From Ephydatia muelleri (Eukaryota > Porifera > Demospongiae > Spongillida > Spongillidae), in NCBI GenBank assembly GCA_013339895.1, contig JABACO010000005.1:558001-622000 (forward strand): a stretch of 64,000 nucleotides of DNA, in the 5' to 3' direction. A program made the translations under genes and the position numbers. The notes below the pieces were generated by a model. That model worked only from the letters and a program-made list of their open reading frames with translations. It had not been told where the DNA came from and did no database searches. Of this stretch, positions 30,523 through 45,258 are shown one piece after another (within the stretch, counting starts at the first letter, position 1; every line of letters begins with the position of its first letter).

Positions 30523-32835
30523 ATGTCTTCATTTACTGTTAAAGACGTCCGCTGCCAACTGTGCTCCAAATACTACGCCGACCCTAGGATACTTCCGTGT
30601 TTGCATTTATTCTGCCGTGGTTGCCTCGAGAAGCTGATCAGCACAGAATCCCCGGGCTCCGTAGTCTCCATTACGTGTCCAACATGTCGGACCAATGCCC
30701 CCACGTCTAGCAAAGGGATTAGCGGTTTCCCTCGCGACCTTCGCCTCGCTCGGGAGGCAAAGATGGCCAGATTAATAGAATTTTTAACCACGCAGAACCT
30801 ATTCTGTGATGGATGCGCACCTGGACAAAGTTCTATTGTCCTGCAGGGATCAGAGCAAACTTCTGGTACCATCACATCGGAACACAGTACCGGCTCTTCC
30901 ACATCTGATCACGCCAAGGCCTTCTGTTGCAACTGCAATGAGCTGCTTTGCCAACTTTGCTGGGACCACCATATGCATCATTACAGATTTCGTGGGCACC
31001 ATATTGTCAGACTTGGAGGCAATGTGGCGACACAGGTGATGTCATATCCCTGCTACGATGTGTTCACGTGCTGCGAGCCAGGACATGAGAGAGAAGCACT
31101 GAGCTCTTACTGTTCTAGCTGCTCTGATGTAGTCTGCAGTCGTTGCAAGACTGCCGACCTTCACAGAGACCATAGCTACAGAGATGTAGCTGAGATGGCC
31201 AAGGAAGGGCGTGACAAGATGAGCCAAGTGTTGGACTTGGCACGTATTAGGGTGAAAGCTCTAACTGAATCTATAGGCCGATGCAGTGGTCTAATAGAAG
31301 AAGTGGAACTCACTAAAATCAAGACAGCTACAGTGCTAAATAGTGCATTTGACGATGTGCAAAGAGCACTAGAAGATCGTAGGAAAATGTTGTTGGCAAG
31401 TTTAGAAGAATTAATGCTATCCAAATCAGAATCCTTTAAGCTTCATATAGAAGCATTGAACAGGTCTGAAACAAGATATTTCCTACTGCAGTGACCTGGT
31501 CACAAATGCTCATCAGTTATTCTCAGATGAAGAAGTTGCTGCCATGAAGGGTATCTTTCCAGATAGACTCCAAAGTATATTAAATGAAAGTGAAATTGTA
31601 CCATTAAGTGCCAATGTGCACATGGGTATTGCAGTAGCCATGGATACTGCATCATTAATTGTTTCTATAAAACAATCAGGCATTGTTGATGATATATCTC
31701 CAGCCAATTGTACCTGGACAGTGAAGTTGCCATTCGTAGTTGGTGTGGAGTCCAAACTGGAGGTCCAGACAAGGACATCAGGAGATGTGAAGTGGGCTTG
31801 TGCTGGTGTGCAAGTGCAGGCAGAACTGTTTGGCAGTGAGGATATGGTGGTGGGGGCTGTAGGTCAAGATAGCCATGATATTGATGGCAAGTATACAGTG
31901 ACTCTAACTCCTCCTGCCATTGGAGTGTACTCCCTACAGGTCACTGTGGATGGCAAGCATATACGCAACAGTCCTTGTGATGTCCACGTGGTTCACAACT
32001 ACAGCAATCTCAAGTGCACCAACTGAAAAATTCTCGTGTGCTTCATACTCTTACAACTAAAATAAATTGCATGGTGATTTATTCTGGAAGGATCTATCTA
32101 TCACTGTGGCACAAATCTAATAAGTATCACTACTGTCACATTGCAGTTTACTCTTTAGATGGAAAACGTGAGCAAACCATTGGTTCCTATGGCGAAGGTA
32201 CTCATGATTTTGATGACCCACATGGTATTGCCATTTATGGAGACAATATGTATATAGCTGACAGGAATAATCACCGCATCCAAAAACTGACCATATCTGG
32301 AACTTTTGTGCAAAGTTTTGGTCAAGACCTGCTGAAATACCCTGAAGCTATTGCAACCATATCCAATCACAAAATCTTGGTTGCTAACGGTACTTCAGAA
32401 ATCCAAGTGTTTTTTCCCAATGGCAATGTTGCAGAGAGCATTAGTTGTGCATCTCCTACAGATGGTAGGCATTAAGAGTCTTTGCATTTATGACATTATG
32501 GTAGACGCTACGAATAACATTCATGTTGCATCAAAGGAGTCACAGCACATCCTGGTGTACTCACGTAAAGGATGCTACATTAGGAAGTACGGTGATTACA
32601 ACTGCCATGCAAAGGTTAAGTTATCCAAAAGTGAAAATGGTTGCAGCATAGTTTGTTACAATGACTACTTTCAGAAGAACCCATCACACAAATATTTGAT
32701 ATGTTTGGAAACCAGATATGCTCACTGAAAGGCATCTATTCACAGTTTTACTTCATAGCTGGTGTAGCAATTGACGTATGTGGCAATCTGTACGTAGCTA
32801 CCTCCAGTAGTGTGATGAAATGGAGCGCATCCTAG
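30523..32835 (+). CDS. TRIM-NHL protein (TRIM2/3/71-like), intronless, four frame breaks
   Basis: Domain order is that of RNA-binding TRIM-NHL E3 ligases: RING (CQLC, CLHLFCRGC, CPTC near residues 11-60), two B-boxes (CCNCNELLCQLCWDHH and YCSSCSDVVCSRCKTADLHRDH), a coiled coil, a filamin-type Ig repeat (31680-32010, ending GVYSLQVTVDGKHIRNSPCDVHV) and NHL repeats (PHGIAIYGDNMYIADRNNHR). The frame changes near 31490, 32025, 32465 and 32680, and the last piece ends at TAG 32835. The full span is a multiple of three. Start 30523 is preferred over 30490 because RING begins soon after. Either a decaying retrocopy or single-base consensus errors; the strong domain conservation across all breaks favours errors or very recent loss. 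Confidence 0.85.
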
Positions 32836-33067
32836 TGTACATGTATGTCTGTATGCACTTGTGCGTAGTGCCCAGATGAAGCTATATAGCTATGTCCAAT
32901 GTGTACAGTGATAAATTCATGTCCTGTTCCAAACCCAATCACATCTGAATCTTCATTATTTCATCAGATTCTTTTAATTCATTGGTTAACTAGCCTATTC
33001 CGTACATTTCATAACGTAAATAACATAATTCTGCCAGAACTACTCCAATTATCGCCCGGTTTGTGGA

Positions 33068-35733
<2,666 letters not shown>

Positions 35734-35828
35734 CAACCGTATTCTATTAGTAGCCCACCACTGCAATATCATTCTGTAATGAAATCTCGACATCATGAAG
35801 TGGTCACATGTATACATGCTCAAACTGT

Positions 35829-37250
35829 TCATCCCGTGATCTGTGACAGCTTCTCCCCAAGAGTGAGCTGGGTTTTGGTGAGGTTTGATAGGTACACGAT
35901 CATTAGCAAGTCCTGCAGAGGGAGGGGGAGGAGGAGGAGGAGGAGGGAAGAGGGAGGGGTGGAGGGAGGGAAGAGGGAGGGATACACACATTCCTTTAGC
36001 TATTGCTAAGCCCTCGGCTGTCAGCCCCATGCCTTACCTGCATTAAGGAGTTGACCATAGCCTCATACTTGGCTGGCTCTACTTGAGGTATCCTTGACAG
36101 CGTCTCCAATAGCAACCGACCCACAGCACTGTCCCCTTCTGTCTTACCAGACTGGGGAGGAGGGAGACGGTTAGCCACTGTGGGGTTCCTTACGTGTAAA
36201 CAGTACCGTAACAGACTCGATGTAATCAAGAACCTTTGCTAACATGTCATCCAACGCCTCTGCTGCCCTGGTGTGAGGGGCTACATATGTGTTACCATGT
36301 CAACACCATGGTTACATGTCCCCATGACCCGTGAGTATGTTTGTGCTGACTAGGTTATGGCCTGCACAATATAGTAGATCCCTATAAGGGAAGGTCATCC
36401 TAAAGGGCCTAAAGGGAAGGTCAGCCTAAAGGGCCTAAAGGAAAGGTCAGCCTAAAGGGCCTAAAGGGAAGGTCCTCCTGAATGGAAGTCCTTGCCTAAC
36501 TGGGGAGCATTCATGCTGTGGCTACCTCAACCACATAAGCTATGTGGTTATAAAGCCCAGGGCACTTCTGCGGCTCTGACCTTTCAATCTGGCCAAATCT
36601 TGACAAAACAGGAATCTTTCCTTCAGGGGAGGTGTACTTGATAAGCTGGGTCACTCCCACCCTCTCTGGCTCAAAGCAAACAGTCTCGCTGGGAACAGGT
36701 GTGAATATGATTCCCTCCGTCTTCCCGGGAAGACCAAGCCTTGACCTGAGCGCAAAGCACCACACAGTGGGTTAGGAGGATGAGAGATACATGTAGGGGA
36801 GATTAGGGAGGGAGGTGAGGAAAAAAGGTTACCAGGGTAGCAACGAGGGGAGATCAGGGTAGCAACGAGGGGAGATCAGGGTAGTAACGAGGGGAGATCA
36901 GGGTAGCATACTTGATGTGTGCCTTCACCTCCAGTCGACCACTTGTAAGACCTGTGTCAATGGTTACGAATATTGCATTCGGATCCAGTCTGCTGTAGTA
37001 ATCATGGATGAGCACAGCGTGTAGGGTGATGTCAGCGCTGGTGAGAAACCTGCTCACGTGGAGAAGCAATGCTGCTATCGCGACGGTCTCCAAGCAACAG
37101 CCAACTCACCATCCAAGGACCACCTCCGAAGGGTTAACCCTTTGGTGCAACTTCATCATATCCTTATCGAACATCATGTCGATAGCAACCTGTGTGCGTG
37201 CGTACACGATTCGTTGGCGCGGCCCCTTTCCCTCGCTACAGCGAGACACA

Positions 37251-37302
<52 letters not shown>

Positions 37303-37549
37303 TGTACACACACACACACACTCACATGTACACACACACACACACACATACACACACACACACCTCGTCTTCCGTTTCGTTGTGCGGTACTGTGTATGCC
37401 GCTCGCACTTCGACCACGCCCTTGTCCTTCACTCCCATTAGGGTCCCGATCACTCGTTTCGCTGATTCTGGTCGTCTCTCGTGACAGTCGACCATAGCGA
37501 ACAGCGCCACGGGATGAATCTGCACCGACAAACCCACCACGTTGTCCAT
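35829..37549 (-). CDS. EIF3F: Translation initiation factor 3 subunit F
   Basis: MPN-domain subunit of eIF3. Seven exons: 37549-37364, 37189-37110, 37049-36912, 36745-36581, 36267-36207, 36151-36038 and 35912-35829. They total 828 bases and 275 residues, with phases closed. Landmarks: VQIHPVALFAMVDCHERR at the start, RVIGTLMG, PHNETEDE, VNPSEVVLGW, HDYYSR and the helical C-terminus DLLMIVYLSNLTKTQLTL. The JAMM metalloprotease His-x-His is absent (LTSADIT in its place), as in other eIF3f proteins. It lacks the long Pro/Ala N-terminal extension of the human protein. Minisatellites occur at 36370-36475 and, right after the exon 3 donor, at 36835-36908; CA repeats at 37250-37363. Confidence 0.94.
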
Positions 37550-37668
37550 ACTCCTCGAGACTTAAATTTTACAGCAACTGTCCGAGTATTTAGAGCAATA
37601 AATGGTGTCGGTGGTTGGGTGGGCATGAATACACACATTGTGGTCGGACAAAAAAGAAAAGGGCGCAT

Positions 37669-38314
37669 CTATTGTACAAGTAGCTTTTCTAGGTGTTCAG
37701 CTTCCATGACCATCTCTTCCAAACTTCTCAAACGTCCCTCGTTACCATCTTCCTTCTCCAGCTGTCGGGAAATATTAACAAGCAATCGCCACCATGTTCT
37801 TTGCTCGCTGTTACCTTATGATAAACGTCGTCATTGTTACTGAAGTCTCCCGCCTTTCGCGGCATTACGTGCATGTGAACGTGCGCCACACTCTGCCCAG
37901 CGTCTTTGCCGTCCTGGTGCGTCAAGACATAAATGACAGCTCTTTGCGCACTCCGAACCTCACCTGGATTGCAATAGTCAAGCTGCTGCTGTCATAGGCC
38001 TTCTGTAGCATGGGCGCAATCTTATGTGCGCATACCATCAGGTCGGCCGCTTCTTGGGGGGTCAGCTCAGCCACGCGACACACTACTCGCTTCGGAGACA
38101 CCAAAATGTCTGTAAACAGCATGTGTCGAGTTAAGGGACCGTAACACGGCTTGACTCAAAACTGTCCCGTTAAAGTGTGTCTTCCAGTACATAGGATACG
38201 CCCAGGAACCACGGGCTTTATATTCGTAAAAGCATAGCTCAGAGCTGTCTGGAAAAAGACCTGCCTCTCTGGAATTACGTGCTGGCCAAATCGAAAACCC
38301 GATGGTTTGGTCAT
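37669..38314 (-). CDS. FHIT: FHIT-type diadenosine triphosphate hydrolase
   Basis: HIT-superfamily enzyme that cleaves Ap3A. Four exons: 38314-38200, 38109-37964, 37913-37815 and 37761-37669; 453 bases and 150 residues, close to the 147 of human FHIT. Motifs: FRFGQHVIPERQVFF at the N-terminus, KPVVPGHILVSPKRVV (formed across the first splice) and the catalytic histidine triad HVHMHVMPRKAGDF in exon 3. The start at 38314 is preferred over an upstream in-frame ATG at 38368 because it places FRFGQH where the family has it. It is transcribed away from TBCEL and toward eIF3f (119 bases between FHIT stop and eIF3f start). Confidence 0.93.
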
Positions 38315-38452
38315 AATTCTTCTATCGCTTGACAACAATAATTGTAACTTGAACTTCCCTCGAAGCATTTTTTTTTTAAATCTTGCCGTCGACTGTAGAA
38401 TACGGAAGTAGCCAAGAGCGAGCCGGAGCCGGTGGAATGCAATTATTTGGCC
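38315..38452. promoter_or_regulatory. 138-bp bidirectional promoter, FHIT / TBCEL
   Basis: Short divergent interval with an ETS-type core CGGAAGT at 38403-38409, frequent in TATA-less bidirectional housekeeping promoters, and a T-run at about 38369. No TATA box seen near either start. Confidence 0.6.
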
Positions 38453-39275
38453 ATGGCCTCGTTGGTCGAAGCAATTAAACGAAAGTACGATCCTGATGAC
38501 TCCGACGAAGTCTCTGCTTTCAAGCACGTGAAGGAAGTAGCGATATCGCAGAAGCCAGGTGACTGTGACGGTGTGCGGAGCTAGGGGGCAGCGTGATGGT
38601 GATGTGTAGTGGGTGTGGTCATGTCATGTGAGTACAGAGCCACGCTATCCGCAATATCACGAACGCGCCACGAAAAATGCACTAGTTTATAATGCCGCTT
38701 GTGCCTCTCCGGATTAATACCTTTATGACGTAACATGACGTAGCATAGACCATAAAAACCAGTTATCTTCCTGGGCCCCGCCTCTTATTTTAGACCCTCC
38801 CCCTCCCACCCCCTAGAAGACCTCTTATATACAAATGTGTATTATCATGTGTGAGTGTGTGTTTGAGTGCGAGTGTGAGTGTGTGTGTATGTGTGTGGTG
38901 TGTGTGTGTGTGTGGTGTGTATGTGTGTGTATGTGTGTGATGTGTGTGTATATGTGTGTATATGTGTGTGTGTGGTGTGTGTGTGTATGTGTATGTATGT
39001 GTGTGGTGTGTGTATGTGTGTGTATGTGTGTGTATGTGTGTATTGTGTATGTATGTATGTGTATGTGTGTAGTGTGTGTGTTTGTGTGTGTATGTGTGTG
39101 ATGTATGTGTATTTGTGTGTATATGTGTGTGAGTGGGTGTGTGTGTATGTGTATGTATGTGTGTGTGTGGTGTGTATGTGTGTATGTGCGTATGTGTGTG
39201 TGTGTATGTGTGTGTATGTGTGTGGTGGTGTGTGTTTGTGTGTGTATGTGTGTGGTGTGTGTATATGTGTGTGTG

Positions 39276-39328
<53 letters not shown>

Positions 39329-40810
39329 CATATGCAGGGATAACATCATCACCAGTCATTCTCCCTGGTCCCCAGGACAGCATCCTGTACAGCAGAGGAC
39401 AGCCATTGTGCTAGAGAGCCTCACCATCAGCACAGCTGGTGACCTCACTGAGTTACAACACCTTTGTCCCAGCGTTAAAGAAGTGTTCCTGTCGTCCAAC
39501 AGCATATCAGATTGGCTAGAGGTGGGTTTTCCCTAGAGGGTGTGGTCATGTGTGTTCCCTAGGGGGTGTGGTCATGTGTGTTCCCTAGGGGGTGTGGTCA
39601 TGTGTGTTCCCTAGGGGGGGGGGGTCATGTGTGTTCCCTAGGGTGTGTGGTCATGTGTGTTCCCTAGGGGTGTGTGGTCATGTGTGTTCCCTAGGGGTGT
39701 GGTCATGTGTGTTCCCTAGGGGTGCCATCACATTGTGACCTTCACAGATCTCCAATATTCTGTGCAGTCTGAAGTCAGCCATTTTTCTTGACCTCACCTT
39801 TAACCCTCTGCGATCTGATACCTTTATCCCAGTGAACCCTCCCTCCCCCTCCCTCCCCTCCCCCCTCTCCACTCTGGTCCTCAACAGTGTGTCACTCACA
39901 CTTGCAGCTGTTCAGACCTGTCTCGATTCCCTTCCATGGTCAGTAGTGTCAGGTCCCCAGACCATCCTATGACCCGTCCCCTCCTCCACACAGCTTGGAG
40001 GAGCTCCACCTCACCAACAATGGCTACCAGGAGGTGACCTTCAGACCCGGCTCCTCCTACCCAAACCTGCAAAGGCTGTTCATCGGTCACAACAAGCTGT
40101 CAGACTGGTCTCATCTCCATGCCCTAGGGACTGCCTTCCCTTCACTGAGGCACCTCATGGCTGCCTCCAATCCCTTGACCCTTGTACCCCCGCTGGACAA
40201 AATGGCCCCCTTCCCCCACCTCTCCATCCTCAATCTCAACAACACTCTGATTGGCTCCTGGAACAGTGTGGATCACCTGAGCACACTTCCCTCCTTAGCC
40301 GAACTCAACATTCTCAACGTTCCCATTGGTCGGGATCTGGATGAGAAAGAGCGGAGGTTCGAAGCCATAGGTCGCCTCCCACGGCTACGCTTGTTGAACA
40401 AGAGTGTGATAAGTGTGGATGAGAGAACGGACGCAGAAAGATGGCTGATCAGGAAGTACAAGGAGTCCGGTGACCATGCCCCCACTATTTGCCCCGCCCT
40501 CGTGGAGAAGCACGGCCCCCTGGCTCCCCTAGCCGATATTTCTATGGATCCCGAGTATGACTTGGACTTGGAGTTCTACTTCAATGGCAAGGGTCCGGAA
40601 GTACTTCGCATATCGCTGAATCAGACGACATACGATCTCAAAGTATGGCTCTCCAAGAAAACACAAGTCCCTCCCGGCTCCATGACCCTGTTCTATGGGG
40701 ACGAGGGCTGCATCGAGGTGTACGGACTGGACGAGATGAGGCACAATTCCAGACCTCTTTATGCTTATCGAATGAAGAAAGGGGACTGTATTTATGTTGA
40801 CTTCAAGTGA
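38453..40810 (+). CDS. TBCEL: Tubulin-folding cofactor E-like protein
   Basis: Leucine-rich-repeat protein that, in animals, destabilises tubulin. Four exons: 38453-38558, 39376-39521, 39748-39938 and 39994-40810; 1260 bases and 419 residues, near human TBCEL (424). The N-terminus goes directly into LRRs with no CAP-Gly domain, which separates it from TBCE. LRR cores include VKEVFLSSNSISDW, LEELHLTNN and LQRLFIGHNKLSDW. A ubiquitin-like C-terminal domain ends in KKGDCIYVDFK. Intron 1 holds a 500-base (GT)n/GTATGT microsatellite. The exon 2 donor is followed by 27-base GGGGTGTGGTCATGTGTGTT units (39530-39725). Confidence 0.93.
38838..39330. repeat. Long GT/GTAT microsatellite in TBCEL intron 1
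   Basis: About 490 bases of TGTGTGTATGTGTGTG-type sequence, with pure (GT)n at the 3' end. It produces long but meaningless Cys/Val and His/Thr frames. Confidence 0.96.
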
Positions 40811-40987
40811 TGTGTGAGACTGGTGGATTTGTGCACTGTACAGATGATGTGTGTGACCATTCGAATACCATGCGAATGGTTCGCTGGGTGTGTTCACACA
40901 TGTATCTGATGTGATCCTAGCCAAAATGAGTCTATTTAAAAATCCAAATATGTGCTTAATTTAATCATATCTCCATCCTGCTGCACA

Positions 40988-41030
<43 letters not shown>

Positions 41031-42249
41031 ATGTGTTGTGTTGGTGTGTACTTGTTGTGAAGCCCATCTGATCAAAAGAACTTAGGGAGCTACAAGCAAC
41101 CTGCTTGCATGCTATGGATCTGTCTGTTTCATCTCTGCATATCTGAGTATTGTGGTATGTGTGTGTTTGTGTTTGTATATGTATCCAGTATTTGTGTGTT
41201 TGTAGTACATGTTTTTGTGTGGTGTGTTAGCTATGAATGTTCTTTGTTATTTGATTTTAGACTTTGACATTGTCAAGGTACATTCTCCTGCTATGAAGGA
41301 CTGGAAACTACAACTTTTCTATCCTTAAGAAAGGAGCAGTAATATTCAGACTCCTGAGTTTCGGTCTTATGTTGTGCACTAGTCCTTTTGTATTAATATT
41401 GACAAATCACACTGAGCCGCGAATCAAGACCCACGTATTCAAGGTTTACATACTGCTATCTATAACTCTCTTCAAATCTAAAATTACATTACGAGGGGAG
41501 GGGAGGGAGGGGAAGAGGGGAGGGGAGGGGAGGGGAGAATAATATTTTTGCAGCAGAACGTCTTTGTTTTGTGCCGCAACTGTTTGACTCATTTTGTCAT
41601 CTGTGCAATTGTATCGAGTGAAGAGGGTAAAGCACACATCGATGTCAAAGTACGTACGCTAATAGCTTATCATGTTATGTGTATCCCTATGAGTACAACT
41701 GCAGGAAACGGCCGGTGCGTCTGTGTGTGCTGTACCACACATTAACCTTTGCGCCAGTCGTAAGAAGAAATTAGCTTTGTAGTGTAAGTTTACAGGCCTT
41801 CAGTCTTAATTGTGGAAAGTTGAATTGCAGCCAGGTGTAATCTTGTTACTCTGCTGACTAGAACGCCAGAAGGGGTTTGAAGCAATTTTAAGCACAGCAC
41901 GTTGATGAGTGTGATCTTTCTAGCTAGTGATGTTATAAATGCCACGTACACGTCCCAGTGATAATTGTGTTTATGTGTAGTTGGTATGTAGCTCCATAGC
42001 TCCATCCCACCTGCATGCATGCACATACATATGGCAGCTACACTAATTGGTATATTTTGCCGACACTTTCAAAAGCTATTTCTGCGCAATGCAAATCACC
42101 AATCTTGGTTTATTTCTCTTTACAAAAATTATTAAAGTACCGCATCACTGGAGGGAAAGGCCGCGGAGCGTGTCTTCAGCTTCCTGTTAGAGCTTCCGGC
42201 AATTCAGCTTATTTAACCGAACACTTGGCAGTGAACCGTTCACAGGAAA
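40811..42249. other. Intergenic, no gene recognised
   Basis: Contains a (GT)n run (40989-41028) and a GGGGAGGGGAGG purine tract (about 41493-41537). The small open frames show no conserved motif. Confidence 0.6.
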
Positions 42250-44127
42250 ATGCATCGTTGTCGAGAGATAATGGCGCTGCTACGGACTTTATTGGTGGCC
42301 CTGTGGCTGCAGATCGCCTACCTTCCAGTTTCGGCCCAGGAAAGTCAGCAACAGCTGCTGTCCGAGTGGGCGTGCACTCTCGACGGAAACGACACGTTGA
42401 AGCTCGGGTTTTATGCATCAGTTAGACGGCTCTACGGAGATGGCGGCAATCCAGAGGATGACGGTAAACTCTGCCGTATTTACATCTGCGCTCGGAGTAG
42501 TATTATATTTAATCACGTTTCGCCGGCGCAGATATGTACAGCCAGGTTCAGAAAGGCGTGGCAAGCAACGTTCGTTGCTATGGAAGCTGTAAGGGTGCTA
42601 CGATCCGTACTACAACGTGGTGCGTTCACGTCTACAGCCCTGGAGAACCCGTGGAAGTGTGCTTCAACAGCAATGGCGTTATTAACGAGACTCGTGCCGC
42701 AAAGATGCTCGGGTTGAAGGACCTGCTGCACGTAACGGTAAGGAGTTTGAGTGCACGTGAGGTGCATGGGGTGTGCTGAAAGTCAAATACACTCTTTTCT
42801 TGCTCGCAGAGCTGCGACAGCACTGCCGGCTGCCTCTCCGTTGCTGCGCCATACTACCTCCATAACGCCTATTTAGTTTGCGCTAGTCGCACGGCCACGT
42901 GCGCTAGGCGGAGCTTCGTCGAGTTAACAGTTGCAGGTAAGCTGGGATTGGTGCCAAACATTCCTACACCGCAGTGACGCGCAACATCATTCGCAGTGCC
43001 AAAGAAAGACGTAAGAATAGTCGACTTTCCCGCTCCAATGCTGATGACCAAAACTGGCGATGGTCTAGTTTTAAAGTGCGACGCAACAGCGGGCTATGAA
43101 ATTGCATATTTGCAATGGATCAGACGTCGAGATAACTTCACATATTTTCCGATATATGAAGACCCATTATGCAATGCAGAAATTAAAAACGTAAGTCAAC
43201 ATATAGGATCGTTTCAGCGAAAAGGGATATAGTGCATACATTATAAAAATTTCCCAGTACGCGCAATAGAAATGTAACGGTTGCGTTGAAATGTATGGCT
43301 AATTAAAAATTCAGAGCCTTACAACTCCATGACAGATACTCTGATTCTCAGTGAGTAAGAAGCAATGTGTAGAGGACATCTCAGACTTCTAGAATATAAA
43401 AAAAATTGTGAAATCTTTGAAAAAACATGCGTTAGGTCCCTTTTCAGCGGAAACGACCCCATATATAGTCACGCGTTTTTAATTTATATTACAACAGTTT
43501 ATGCAGCTTGTATGTACCTCACACGTAAGTATCAACTAGATAATAATAGTGCGTGGCATGTATGTTATGGTTGCGCTTGCCCCTGGCCTGTATCATAATT
43601 TTCCTCCGTGCCAATAGTGCTCTCGAGACGAAGCGCCAGGAGTGGCGCGGGCAAGAAGCAGCACTGTTCGTATGTACAACGTTTTCAGAACGGTTGGGCA
43701 GTGCGAAAATGTCGCTGTAAATATGACGAGCTACCTCGTTATCGACAACATAACTGCGGAAGACGGAGGCGATTATGCTTGCGTTGCCACAAACTACTAC
43801 TTGACCGCCAAGGGACTAACAGTTACACAAAGCCTCAGATTAAGTGTCGGTAAGAAAAATCGGTCATCACGTGATCAAAAGATTCGCAACTGATTACCTG
43901 CGTGTAGTTTTCCCCATGCAGTACGGATCTCATGAAAACGCCAACGCTGTGCTCCAAGCTGCCGCTAATGCTGCGATGGAAAACAGTGAGTATACGAAGT
44001 CGTCACGTGGGCAATAGTTTATAACCCCGTTTCAGGTATTTCCAGTTGGTGCCCATTTTGCCACACAGTTTCTGTTGGTTCAATACTATTTGCACTGGCG
44101 CTGCACATAATGATGGACTTCGAATAA
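42250..44127 (+). CDS. Secreted or surface protein with Ig-like domains
   Basis: Six proposed exons: 42250-42463, 42532-42737, 42810-42936, 42997-43190, 43618-43849 and 44069-44127, with consistent phases. MALLRTLLVALWLQIAYLPV (from the ATG at 42271) is a signal peptide; 42250 gives seven more residues. The first half is Cys-rich (CYGSCKG, WCVHVYS, CDSTAGC). Exon 4 starts an Ig-like domain (LKCDAT, LQWIRR). Exon 5 has the classic DGGDYACVATNYY end strand with its Cys and Tyr corner. The last exon is tentative: it adds a hydrophobic tail VSVGSILFALALHIMM and stops, suggesting a membrane or GPI anchor. An alternative splice at 43921 would stop after four residues. I do not recognise a named orthologue. 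Confidence 0.65.
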
Positions 44128-45258
44128 GAAGCTCAGATTATTTTTTTTTTCGCCGGGGCATGCATCTCCGCTTTCACCACAACTTCTGTTCTGACCATCG
44201 GCAGTACTTTCATACGCGCTGTGTTGTACACCTCCCCTAGGCCACTTCAAGCCAATGTACATGTATATGTGTGTGTATGTGGATGTTTGTTCTTGATACC
44301 TCGCGCTCAGAGCGGTGCAGAAATATGACATCATTATTTGTAAGAGCGCAAATTGTTGGCCTAATGCGAACTAGGTTAGGTTCAGTGTTCAGGTTCATCT
44401 TCTTGTTGGGCGTGGCCCGACTACACCATTATCAATGGTTTATCTATAAGCAGTGGCAAGAACTTCAGTGGAGCTGGTTGGAATGGACTAAACTGGTCTC
44501 AGTGAAAGTCAAAGTCCTCAGTACTGCAGGACATATATATATGGGTGTTTTGAAATCTACATTTGTAAATCTTGTTGTAGAGCCAACTCGGCATCCTTTC
44601 ACGGTCCTTACATCCCAATGCAAGCACACATCATATAGCATGCTTTTTCAAAAAATGTTTGCTGTTATGCGTTGTGTATAATGTATAATGACGCAATGCC
44701 AATAATGTATAGCGATCAAGGTATCTGAACCTGCGTCAGCAGGTTCAATATAGGATTGATTGAGGAGTCATGAATGTCATTAAAAATTTTCAGTTGCGTC
44801 GCGAGGGACAACGAAGAAGAAACGGATAGCTTTTCTCTTTGCAGCAATCGAACGACAACACCAAGATCTACGTTTTGGTGCTAGTTTCATGTCATAAAGC
44901 TAGGCCCTTCTAGACCAACTAAGAACCTGTTTCTCGTGCCCATGCCCAAAAAAATTGTTGGTCGTCGTCGTCTTCTTCTTCTTCTTCTTCTTCTCCGTCA
45001 AGTATAACTCACGCTAGGAATGGTTTTAAAGAACGGCGATAGTACCAATCGCTTCAGAATTTACCGGCGCGGTGCCCCTTAAGGTAATAAAGAAGCTACA
45101 ACGAAAAAGTACTATATACGGTATGGGTATATTACTATGTTCTAAATACAGGAGTATGGATAATTTTAGGCAGTTTAAATACTCCAACAGGCACAAAATT
45201 TATTTTGGTGTCAGTTTAGTCGTTACTTATTTTGGCTAGTGAAGTTGTTTTTCTAAAA
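44128..45258. other. Intergenic, no gene recognised
   Basis: AT-rich, with a CTTCTTCTT trinucleotide run near 44968-44995. No conserved open frame. Confidence 0.5.

Noticed and set aside
38790..39383. His/Thr-rich and Cys/Val-rich frames
   Set aside because: Translations of the GT/CA microsatellite in TBCEL intron 1.
43921..43990. Alternative last exon of the Ig-domain gene after 43921
   Set aside because: In the required phase it stops after four codons. The 44069 exon gives a plausible hydrophobic tail instead, though neither is proven.
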